A stretch of 5,620 bases of DNA from Christiangramia sp. (GTDB taxonomy: Bacteria > Bacteroidota > Bacteroidia > Flavobacteriales > Flavobacteriaceae): assembly GCA_024644145.1 (NCBI GenBank), contig JAHELO010000091.1, positions 1 to 5,620 on the forward strand. Direction: 5' to 3'. Shown one piece after another: positions 1 through 5,620 of the stretch. The notes under the pieces are model-generated. The model saw nothing but the letters and a program-made list of their open reading frames with translations. It was not told the origin of the DNA and searched no databases. The position numbers were made by a program, and so were the translations under genes. Each line of letters begins with the position of its first letter. Positions within the stretch are counted from its first letter, which is position 1.

Positions 1-387
1 GAAGTATTTAATGAAAACGGTCAAAAGATCGGGGAAAATCTGGTGGAAAAACTGGAGGACAACTGCATCCTGAACGAGAACTGGACAGGTAGAGGCGGAG
101 GCTCCGGAAAGAGCTACAATTATTACGATCCTGCAGATGATACCTGGAACCAGTTATGGATAAGTAACTCCGGTAATATTTTAAAATTAAAGGGGGCTGC
201 CTCTGTTAAAGGCATGATCTTAAAAAGCAATCCCATTAAAGGCCAGAAAGGTGAGTATTCTAACCAGATCACCTGGACCAAAAATAAGGATGGCAGCGTA
301 ACACAGCTCTGGGAGATCTATAGTGCAGAAGGTAAACAACTAAATACCGTTTTTAAAGGCATTTATAGAAAGAAACAAAACAACTAA
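1..387 (+). CDS. C-terminal part of a DUF1579-like hypothetical protein (5' end outside window)
   Basis: The frame is open from base 1 to a TAA at 385-387, giving 128 visible residues and no start codon that must be used. The GTG at 43 lies inside the reading frame and is probably an internal valine, because the residues before it (EVFNENGQKIGENLVEK) continue the same fold pattern. The visible part is rich in Trp, Gly and Asn and has alternating polar/hydrophobic stretches typical of a beta-barrel or lipocalin-like domain, with NCILNENWTG, YYDPADDTWNQLWI and TQLWEIY segments. This resembles the Bacteroidota group of roughly 150-190-residue secreted or cytosolic proteins loosely annotated as DUF1579 ('efwiGeWevy...' at the N terminus, here missing). 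No catalytic residue or function can be named. It converges on the dsbD-type gene with zero spacing. Family assignment is from memory of the sequence pattern. Confidence 0.7.
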   Translation, partial: EVFNENGQKIGENLVEKLEDNCILNENWTGRGGGSGKSYNYYDPADDTWNQLWISNSGNILKLKGAASVKGMILKSNPIKGQKGEYSNQITWTKNKDGSVTQLWEIYSAEGKQLNTVFKGIYRKKQNN

Positions 388-2400
388 CTACTGAAACACG
401 CTTTCGCTTTCTGCGCTTATCAAATTTTTTACCGCTGAAGTGCCCTCCTTTTTATAATTTTCAACTCCTCTCTTAAGCCAGTTATAATATTCATCGGCAT
501 CAGGCTCATAGGCAGTAGGAGCTATCAATTTTTCTTCGTTATGATCTATTAGTACGTAATACGGCTGCGCATTGGCTTTATATCTGGAGATCTGGAAATC
601 ACTCCACTTATTACCTATACTTTCAATCTCCTTGCCTGTAGTTTTAGAAATATATTGCTCAGATTCTGGTAATTTACGCTTATCATCAACATACAGAGAA
701 ACCAGCACCACTTCATTTTTTAAAACATCCAGGATCTGCGGTTCACTCCAAACCCGTTCCTCCATTTTACGACAGTTTACGCAAGCATGACCGGTAAAAT
801 CTATTAAAACCGGAAGGTCATTTTCTCTGGCATATGCTAAACCATCTTCATAGTCGTGAAAAGAAACAATATCGTGAGGACCATATTCAGCACCTTCAGG
901 AAGTCGTTGATCACCGGCAGAAACATTCCCCTTACCGGCTCCAAGCCCATCAGGTGATTCACTGTACTGCATTGGCGGCGGGAATCCGCTAATCAGTTTC
1001 AACGGAGCTCCCCATAGTCCTGGTATTAGATAAATAGTAAATATCAATGCCACCAGGCCGGTAATTAAACGCCCTACAGAAATATGTTCTTCTTTAGAAT
1101 CGTGTGGTAACCTGATCTTACCGAAAAGATAAAGAGCCAGCATTCCAAAGATCGCGATCCAGATTGCCAGGAATATCTCCCGTTCCAGAAAATGCAACTG
1201 TAATACCAGGTCTGCGTTCGATAAAAATTTAAAAGCCAGCGCCAGCTCAAGGAAACCTAAAGTTACTTTTACGGTATTCAGCCATCCACCAGATTTGGGA
1301 AGGGTATTCATCCAGCCCGGGAACGCAGCGAATAACCCAAAAGGCAACGCAATTGCCAGGGAAAAGCCCAGCATACCTATAATTGGTGCGGTGCCGCCTT
1401 TGGAAGCTGCTTCAACCAGCAATGTTCCAACTATAGGCCCAGTACAGGAAAAAGAAACAATAGCAAGGGCCAGGGCCATGAAAAATATCCCGATCAAACC
1501 ACCTTTATCCGCCTTCGAATCTATCTTTGTTCCCCAGCTGCTGGGGAGTACAATTTCAAATGCCCCCATAAACGAAATGGCAAATACTACTAGTAAAACG
1601 AAAAATGCCAAATTGAACCATACATTGGTAGATAATGCATTCAAGGAATCGGCTCCAAAAATGAGGGTTACCAGTGAACCTAATAACACATAGATCACAA
1701 TTATTGAAATCCCGTAGAAGATAGCATTTCTGATTCCTGCTGCCCGGGTTTTACTTTGCTTGGTGAAAAAACTAACAGTCATGGGGATCATGGGAAAAAC
1801 ACAGGGCGTAAGCAAGGCAGCGAATCCTGAAAGAAACGCAATGATAAAGATTCCCCAGAAAGATCTTTTTTCTTCAGGATTCAAGAGTTCTTCTTCAGCG
1901 ATCTCATCACCTTCCACAGTTGCAACTTCAGAAGCCTCTGAAACTTGCGCAGGGTTTATTACAAATTCCAGATCTTTAGTATCGAATATACATGTTTCAT
2001 CATCACATGCCTGATACTCCACTTTCGCCTTAATACTACCTAGTGTTGAATCTGTTACCTTGATGTTCTGAGTAAAGGTTGCGTGATAGGCAAAATAAGT
2101 GAGATCCATTTCGAATACCTTGTCATATTCTGTAATAGATTCACTCTCTTTCGTATCTCCTAAAAGTTCATATTTTTCACCGGCCTCTTCGTATATAAAA
2201 ACCGTCGGGAGCGCTCCTCCTTTGGGTAATTCCTGAGAATATAAATGCCAGTGATCTTCAATGAATGCATTGATCACCAACTCGTATTCATCCTCAGAAA
2301 CCTGGTTAACTTCCGACTCCCATTTTACAGGATCATGAATTTGAGCCTGGGCAAAAAAGCCGGTTATTAAGATTAAAAAGAAAAGTCCTTTTTTAAGCAT
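388..2400 (-). CDS. dsbD: Thiol:disulfide interchange protein DsbD (cytochrome c biogenesis transmembrane + thioredoxin domains)
   Basis: Inner-membrane reductase that passes electrons from cytoplasmic thioredoxin to periplasmic disulfide-bonded partners (isomerases, cytochrome c maturation factors). With the start at 2400 it has 670 residues. Residues 1-20 form a signal peptide (MLKKGLFFLILITGFFAQAQ). Residues about 21-150 are the periplasmic DsbD-alpha domain, with the cysteine pair C132/C137 in YQACDDETC. About eight membrane helices follow (roughly 180-464), carrying the two redox cysteines in LTPCVFPMIP (C200) and SFSCTGPIVG (C319). A C-terminal periplasmic thioredoxin-like domain (about 510-650) has the CVNC active site (C540, C543). 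All six cysteines of the electron relay are present, so the protein looks functional. The frame extends to an ATG at 2457, but that would put 19 residues before the signal peptide and lie on a likely promoter -7 box; an ATG at 2412 is the only other reasonable start. The gene stands alone, with its stop touching the stop of the facing gene. Confidence 0.95.
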   Translation of the reverse strand: MLKKGLFFLILITGFFAQAQIHDPVKWESEVNQVSEDEYELVINAFIEDHWHLYSQELPKGGALPTVFIYEEAGEKYELLGDTKESESITEYDKVFEMDLTYFAYHATFTQNIKVTDSTLGSIKAKVEYQACDDETCIFDTKDLEFVINPAQVSEASEVATVEGDEIAEEELLNPEEKRSFWGIFIIAFLSGFAALLTPCVFPMIPMTVSFFTKQSKTRAAGIRNAIFYGISIIVIYVLLGSLVTLIFGADSLNALSTNVWFNLAFFVLLVVFAISFMGAFEIVLPSSWGTKIDSKADKGGLIGIFFMALALAIVSFSCTGPIVGTLLVEAASKGGTAPIIGMLGFSLAIALPFGLFAAFPGWMNTLPKSGGWLNTVKVTLGFLELALAFKFLSNADLVLQLHFLEREIFLAIWIAIFGMLALYLFGKIRLPHDSKEEHISVGRLITGLVALIFTIYLIPGLWGAPLKLISGFPPPMQYSESPDGLGAGKGNVSAGDQRLPEGAEYGPHDIVSFHDYEDGLAYARENDLPVLIDFTGHACVNCRKMEERVWSEPQILDVLKNEVVLVSLYVDDKRKLPESEQYISKTTGKEIESIGNKWSDFQISRYKANAQPYYVLIDHNEEKLIAPTAYEPDADEYYNWLKRGVENYKKEGTSAVKNLISAESESVFQ

Positions 2401-2430
2401 TTTATCTATCATATAAGTATCAACCTGATC

Positions 2431-2470
2431 AAATTCCATTCCGTGGAACGCGTTCAAATTTAAGGAATTT
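2431..2470. repeat. Dyad-symmetric element centred on GAACGCGTTC, over the probable dsbD transcription start
   Basis: A perfect 10-base palindrome, GAACGCGTTC, occupies 2446-2455. Around the same centre (between 2450 and 2451) lie outer arms AAATTCC (2431-2437) and GGAATTT (2464-2470), also perfectly complementary. In all, 14 of 20 positions pair across the 40-base span. It overlaps the proposed -7 box and start of transcription of dsbD, where a repressor or activator dimer could bind. No known regulator motif is recognised. Confidence 0.4.
2455..2462 (-). promoter_or_regulatory. Possible -7 element of the dsbD promoter
   Basis: Read on the minus strand these bases are TAAATTTG, an exact fit to the Bacteroidota -7 consensus TAnnTTTG. 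Transcription would begin near 2448, leaving a leader of about 47 bases before the ATG at 2400. No TTG-type -33 element is found at the expected 17-23 base distance, so the call is tentative. If it is right, the ATG at 2457 cannot be the start of dsbD. Confidence 0.35.
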
Positions 2471-2613
2471 ATACAGAAATATAAGCGGCCTCATATACCA
2501 GAAATTCTCCCTTCATTATATGAAAAACTCCCAGTGCTAAAATCCCCAATTATATTCCTGATCATATAATTCTTAGATTAGCCAGAACTAATATTTGAAA
2601 TCTAAAAGTCCAT

Positions 2614-3492
2614 TTGGAGAATCTCTCAGATCTTATAATGCCTGCTTCAATTGCCATGATCATGTTCGGGATTGGCCTGGAATTAAAGATCAAAGATTTT
2701 CAGCAGGTATTTTTACAACCAAAAGCAGTTTTAATTGGATTAGCATGCCAGCTATTGGTGCTTCCACTTATGGCTCTGGCAATTATATTCTTCTGGCCCA
2801 TTGATCCTATATTTAAAATTGGGATCATGCTTATTGCTGCCTGCCCCGGCGGGACGGCCTCTAACCTGGTCACCAAGATCCTGAAAGGCCGCGTAGCACT
2901 TTCCATCTCTTTAACCGCTTTTAATAGTTTTTTGATACTGTTTACCATTCCCCTGATCGTGGAACTTAGTTTTATCCTGTTCGGGGAAGCTTCTCAAAGT
3001 TTTGAACTGGGTTTCTGGGAAACGATGAAGCAGGTATTGTTCACCGTAGTCATTCCGGTTTTTGCAGGAATTGGAATAAATAATTTGCTAAGTGATCACC
3101 AGTCTCGAAAACTCCATAAGCCTCTTAAAATAATTCTTCCTCTAATACTAATTGTGACTGTGGTTAAGGTATTGGTGTCAGATAATTCGCAGCATAATAT
3201 TGACTACCCCCAGTATTTCCATTTATTTGTGCCTCTGCTTATTCTAAATATCACCACAATACTATCCGGCTTTTTCATTTCAAAGGCAAGCAAATTGAAA
3301 CATGAGTCTGCTTATACCATTGCGATAGAAATGGGTCTGCAGAACAGCGTTCTAGCACTTTTCATTGCCAACCAATTGTTAGAGAACAGGCACATGAGCC
3401 TTATCGCCATTTTATATGGCAGCTTTTCCCTATTAACAACTTTCGGCATAGCCTATATTTTGAAAGAATATAAAGGATCTAAAACGGAATAA
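2614..3492 (+). CDS. Bile acid:sodium symporter (SBF/BASS) family permease
   Basis: Integral membrane protein of 292 residues with about nine or ten hydrophobic helices, in the size range of bacterial BASS transporters (about 290-330), which import organic anions such as bile-acid-like compounds, pantoate or 2-oxo acids with sodium. The hallmark segments are present: CPGGTASN followed by KGRVALSISLT (residues 77-101), and EMGLQNSVLA (239-248). Residues matching the sodium ligands known from the Neisseria ASBT structure are all present at constant offset: Q46, S83, N84, S97, T101, E239 and Q243. Sodium coupling is therefore likely, but the substrate cannot be read from sequence. The start is uncertain: TTG at 2614 (MENLSDLIMP) gives a natural N terminus, while the first ATG in frame is at 2638 (MPASIAMIMFG); the frame opens after a TGA at 2596. 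Neither has a clear ribosome binding site. It is divergent from dsbD and converges on a small minus-strand ORF. Confidence 0.9.
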   Translation: MENLSDLIMPASIAMIMFGIGLELKIKDFQQVFLQPKAVLIGLACQLLVLPLMALAIIFFWPIDPIFKIGIMLIAACPGGTASNLVTKILKGRVALSISLTAFNSFLILFTIPLIVELSFILFGEASQSFELGFWETMKQVLFTVVIPVFAGIGINNLLSDHQSRKLHKPLKIILPLILIVTVVKVLVSDNSQHNIDYPQYFHLFVPLLILNITTILSGFFISKASKLKHESAYTIAIEMGLQNSVLALFIANQLLENRHMSLIAILYGSFSLLTTFGIAYILKEYKGSKTE

Positions 3493-3507
3493 ACAGGTGA
3501 ATAGAGA

Positions 3508-3540
3508 GCACAGCCGGGTTATTTCCTTTTCCGGTAGTGC
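3508..3540. terminator. Inverted repeat between convergent 3' ends, possible weak bidirectional terminator
   Basis: GCAC-AG-CCGG (3508-3517) pairs with CCGG-TA-GTGC (3531-3540) across a 13-base loop, with a two-base internal mismatch in the stem. It begins 16 bases after the permease stop and covers the last codons of the facing small ORF. There is no clear T-run directly after the stem on either strand, so an intrinsic terminator is only a suggestion. Confidence 0.3.
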
Positions 3541-3617
3541 ATACTTAGCAGGTAAATAGAAGCAATAATTCCCAGGATAGCGAGAATTATAGAAGCGAAA
3601 TAAAAAAAACTAATCAT
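3519..3617 (-). CDS. Small single-helix membrane peptide, 32 residues (hypothetical)
   Basis: An ATG (3615-3617 on the minus strand) opens a 32-codon frame ending in TAA at 3519-3521. The peptide starts MISFFYFASI, has an uninterrupted hydrophobic stretch from about residue 3 to 25 (Ile, Leu, Ala, Phe, Gly), and ends with a strongly basic tail, HYRKRK. This is the usual layout of a one-pass inner-membrane micropeptide with its C terminus in the cytoplasm by the positive-inside rule. An exact TAnnTTTG promoter element with a TTG upstream lies about 70 bases before the ATG, supporting real expression. No Shine-Dalgarno sequence is evident, which is normal in Bacteroidota. I do not recognise a family and assign no function. 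Its 3' end faces the permease gene with 26 bases between the stops. A chance ORF in AT-rich DNA remains possible. Confidence 0.55.
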   Translation of the reverse strand: MISFFYFASIILAILGIIASIYLLSMHYRKRK

Positions 3618-3621
3618 ACCA

Positions 3622-3928
3622 TCTGATTTAATAGGATGGACACAGGCACCATTTCAGATGAAAATGCACTCCATGATTATTAATTTACAAATCTATCTAA
3701 CTAAAAGGCAGGAAGATGCAATAATAGCTTTTATTATTACCGCTATTCATTAATAATCCGGTTTAAGTAGAATTCTTAATGATCCTGGAAGGATATCCAA
3801 AGGTACTACCGGAGCACTATACCAACTCACAAACCATTAGAATTCAGATCTTTTAACTCAAAATTATTTATCTTCATTAAAAAAAGAAATAAACCACCTG
3901 CACACATCGGCAACTGAAATGTATAAGC
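3622..3928. other. Intergenic region of about 307 bases, divergent between the small ORF and nagB
   Basis: AT-rich with no convincing gene. It holds the minus-strand promoter described separately, a hairpin of A/T pairs (AATAATA 3720-3726 with TATTATT 3732-3738), a 7-base inverted pair CATCTGA/TCAGATG (3620-3626 and 3654-3660), and an imperfect inverted pair GAATTCTTAATG/CATTAGAATTC (3770-3781 and 3835-3845). On the plus strand I find no TAnnTTTG sequence, so the promoter of the nagB-type gene is not visible to me. No tRNA or recognised riboswitch was seen. Confidence 0.5.
3688..3721 (-). promoter_or_regulatory. Bacteroidota-type promoter for the 32-residue membrane peptide
   Basis: On the minus strand TTG (3719-3721) is followed, 23 bases later, by TAGATTTG (3688-3695), which fits the flavobacterial TTG-N17-23-TAnnTTTG consensus at the upper end of its spacing range. 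Transcription would begin near 3681 and run into the small ORF starting at 3617, giving a leader of about 65 bases. The match is by eye and the consensus is short. Confidence 0.4.
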
Positions 3929-5620
3929 ATGGGAAGATTGAATTTTCTGGAAGAGACAAGATTTGAAAAACTTCCTGTAAGTGTATATACAAATGAGGAA
4001 GAGGCTTCACGAATAGTTGCAGAGCATATTGCTACACTTATAAGAACAAAACAGCAGGAGGGAAAAACCGCTGTGCTTGGTCTGGCTACAGGAGCTACTC
4101 CCATAATGGTTTATTCCAATCTTGTAAAAATACACAGGGAAGAAGGGTTGAGCTTTAAGAATGTGATCACTTTCAATCTGGATGAATACTTTCCCATGCA
4201 TCCCAGGGCCAGACAAAGTTATGTGGCTTTTATGGATGAGCACCTTTTCAATCATATAGATATATCCCGTAATAACATTCACATTCCAGACGGAACTCTT
4301 TCCAGACAGTCCATTGCTGATTATTGTCTACAGTATGAATATAAAATCGAGAAAGCCGGAGGTTTAGACCTTCAATTACTTGGTATAGGGCGGACGGGGC
4401 ATATAGGCTTCAATGAACCGGGTTCTGCACCGAATTCCGGAACCAGACTAGTCACCCTGGATGATCTTACCCGCCGGGACGCCTCCAGAGATTTTGGTGG
4501 AAAAGAGAATGTTCCTACTAAAGCAATCACCATGGGAGTGGGAACTATATTTAAAGCCAGGGAAATAATTTTAATGGCCTGGAGCAAGAAAAAAGCCCCC
4601 ATTATTAAAAAGGCCGTGGAGGGAGAAATTACCGCGAATGTGCCTGCAACTTATTTACAGCTTTCAGACAATGTTAAAATCATCCTGGATCAAGATGCTG
4701 CTTCTGAATTAACAAGATTCAACACCCCCTGGCTGGTCAAAGATTGTGTGTGGGAAAGAACACTTATAAAAAAGGCGGTGATCTGGTTATCAAACGAACT
4801 TAAAAAACCAATCCTTAAGCTTACAGATGAAGATTATAACTCGCATGGAATGGCCCAACTGGCAACAGATCTCGGACCAGCGTATGATATTAATATTGAT
4901 GTATTCAACCAGCTTCAACACAGTATAACCGGGTGGCCGGGTGGCAAACCTAATGCAGATGATTCTCAACGACCAGAACGGGCACAACCCGCTCGTAAAC
5001 GCTCTCTTATTTTTGCTCCGCACCCAGACGATGATGTGATCTCTATGGGCGGGACCTTTATAAGACTGGTAGACCAGGGTCATGATGTTCATGTGGCATA
5101 TCAAACCAGTGGTAATACGGCCGTCTGGGATACAGACGTGTTACGGTATGTGGAATTTGCAATCGATTTCAATAAAAGTATCGGTGCAGCTGTTGACCAC
5201 CTCCAGGAGGTATATGAAGATATGCGAGCTTTTTTTAAAATCAAGCAACCCAACCAGGTAGATCTGGAAAAAATTAGAGACGTCAAGGCCTTCATCAGAA
5301 AATCTGAAGCCTATGCCGGCGCAAGGTATGCCGGTCTTAATGATGACAAGATACATTTTATGGCACTGCCATTTTACGAAACGGGAAAAACAGTCAAAAA
5401 TCCGGTTACAAAGGCAGATGTTACATTAACGGCCAAGCTTCTTCAGGAAATTAAACCACACCAGATTTTCGCCGCAGGGGATTTTGATGATCCCCATGGA
5501 ACTCATCTTACATGTTTCAAGATTATTCTTGAAGCCCTGAAGCAATTAAGAAAGACCGAGGATTGGACTAAAGATTGCTGGCTTTGGATGTACCGGGGAG
5601 CCTGGAATGAATTTGAAACT
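3929..5620 (+). CDS. nagB: Glucosamine-6-phosphate deaminase (NagB) fused to a PIG-L/LmbE deacetylase domain, 3' end outside window
   Basis: NagB converts glucosamine-6-phosphate to fructose-6-phosphate and ammonia in amino-sugar catabolism. The frame runs from ATG 3929 to the window edge, 564 residues without a stop; Bacteroidota members of this long form are about 640 residues as I recall, so perhaps 80-100 are missing. The NagB domain covers about residues 15-265: phosphate-site loop LATGATP (52-58), NLDEY (83-87, D85 matching the catalytic Asp72 of E. coli), GHIGFNEP (157-164, with H158 and E163 matching His143 and Glu148), and KKAVEG (227-232). At the place of E. coli Asp141 there is T156 (GIGRTGH). 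After a linker (about 270-355), a PIG-L domain begins: PHPDDD (H365, D367, D368: zinc ligands and general base) and DPHGTH (H523, H526). Deacetylation of an N-acetylated sugar followed by deamination is an appealing but unproven joint role. The frame opens after TAA at 3890 and 3929 is its first ATG. Confidence 0.93.
   Translation, partial: MGRLNFLEETRFEKLPVSVYTNEEEASRIVAEHIATLIRTKQQEGKTAVLGLATGATPIMVYSNLVKIHREEGLSFKNVITFNLDEYFPMHPRARQSYVAFMDEHLFNHIDISRNNIHIPDGTLSRQSIADYCLQYEYKIEKAGGLDLQLLGIGRTGHIGFNEPGSAPNSGTRLVTLDDLTRRDASRDFGGKENVPTKAITMGVGTIFKAREIILMAWSKKKAPIIKKAVEGEITANVPATYLQLSDNVKIILDQDAASELTRFNTPWLVKDCVWERTLIKKAVIWLSNELKKPILKLTDEDYNSHGMAQLATDLGPAYDINIDVFNQLQHSITGWPGGKPNADDSQRPERAQPARKRSLIFAPHPDDDVISMGGTFIRLVDQGHDVHVAYQTSGNTAVWDTDVLRYVEFAIDFNKSIGAAVDHLQEVYEDMRAFFKIKQPNQVDLEKIRDVKAFIRKSEAYAGARYAGLNDDKIHFMALPFYETGKTVKNPVTKADVTLTAKLLQEIKPHQIFAAGDFDDPHGTHLTCFKIILEALKQLRKTEDWTKDCWLWMYRGAWNEFET

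Noticed and set aside
1295..2014. Plus-strand open frames of 132 codons (1295-1693) and 84 codons (1760-2014).
   Set aside because: They lie antisense within the strongly supported dsbD coding sequence, have low-complexity shadow-like composition and no independent support.
2400..2457. Longer dsbD form starting at ATG 2457.
   Set aside because: It puts 19 mostly polar residues ahead of a clear signal peptide and overlaps the TAAATTTG promoter element and the palindrome.
2589..2597. TAATATTTG as a promoter -7 box for the permease.
   Set aside because: It has one base too many for TAnnTTTG and no TTG at the expected upstream distance.
3720..3738. AATAATA/TATTATT hairpin as a terminator or small RNA.
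   Set aside because: The stem is only A/T pairs, so it is weak, and it has no neighbouring transcript that would need ending there.
3779..3856. 25-codon plus-strand frame (starting MILEGYPKVL) upstream of nagB.
   Set aside because: Short, no hydrophobic or recognised pattern, no visible promoter or ribosome binding site; indistinguishable from chance.
4007..5356. Several minus-strand open frames of 64-104 codons.
   Set aside because: All lie antisense to the NagB/PIG-L gene, whose motifs are intact throughout; no promoter or family signature supports them.

Overview
The window looks like chromosomal DNA of a marine-type flavobacterium (Bacteroidota, Flavobacteriaceae, perhaps close to Gramella/Christiangramia or Salegentibacter). 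The reasons are moderate-to-low GC with AT-rich gaps, weak Shine-Dalgarno signals, matches to the Bacteroidota promoter -7 consensus TAnnTTTG, and a NagB/PIG-L fusion typical of that phylum. The genus is an inference from protein style only.

Layout. Positions 1-387 (+) hold the 3' end of a small protein gene resembling DUF1579-type proteins; its start lies outside the window. Directly against it, stop to stop with no base between, is a complete dsbD-type gene on the minus strand (388-2400), encoding a membrane reductase that carries electrons from cytoplasmic thioredoxin to the periplasm. A 213-bp gap (2401-2613) separates dsbD from a divergent bile-acid:sodium-symporter-family (SBF/BASS) permease at 2614-3492 (+). 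A 32-codon ORF on the minus strand (3519-3617), too short for ordinary gene callers, encodes a one-helix membrane peptide with a basic tail and has a good Bacteroidota-type promoter upstream. After about 310 bases without a convincing gene, a long gene starts at 3929 (+) and runs off the right end: a NagB-type glucosamine-6-phosphate deaminase domain fused to a PIG-L/LmbE zinc deacetylase domain, with 564 residues visible.

How the genes fit together. They do not form one operon: strands alternate (+, -, +, -, +) and each gene has its own upstream gap or a convergent neighbour. The functions are housekeeping: periplasmic thiol redox, organic-anion uptake, and amino-sugar catabolism (feeding GlcN-6-P to glycolysis as fructose-6-P and ammonia). 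I found no mobile element, CRISPR array, tRNA/rRNA gene, or defence or biosynthetic cluster. The points most worth following are the unannotated small membrane peptide with its own promoter, the substituted catalytic-triad position in the NagB domain of the fusion enzyme, and a dyad-symmetric element sitting on the likely dsbD transcription start.
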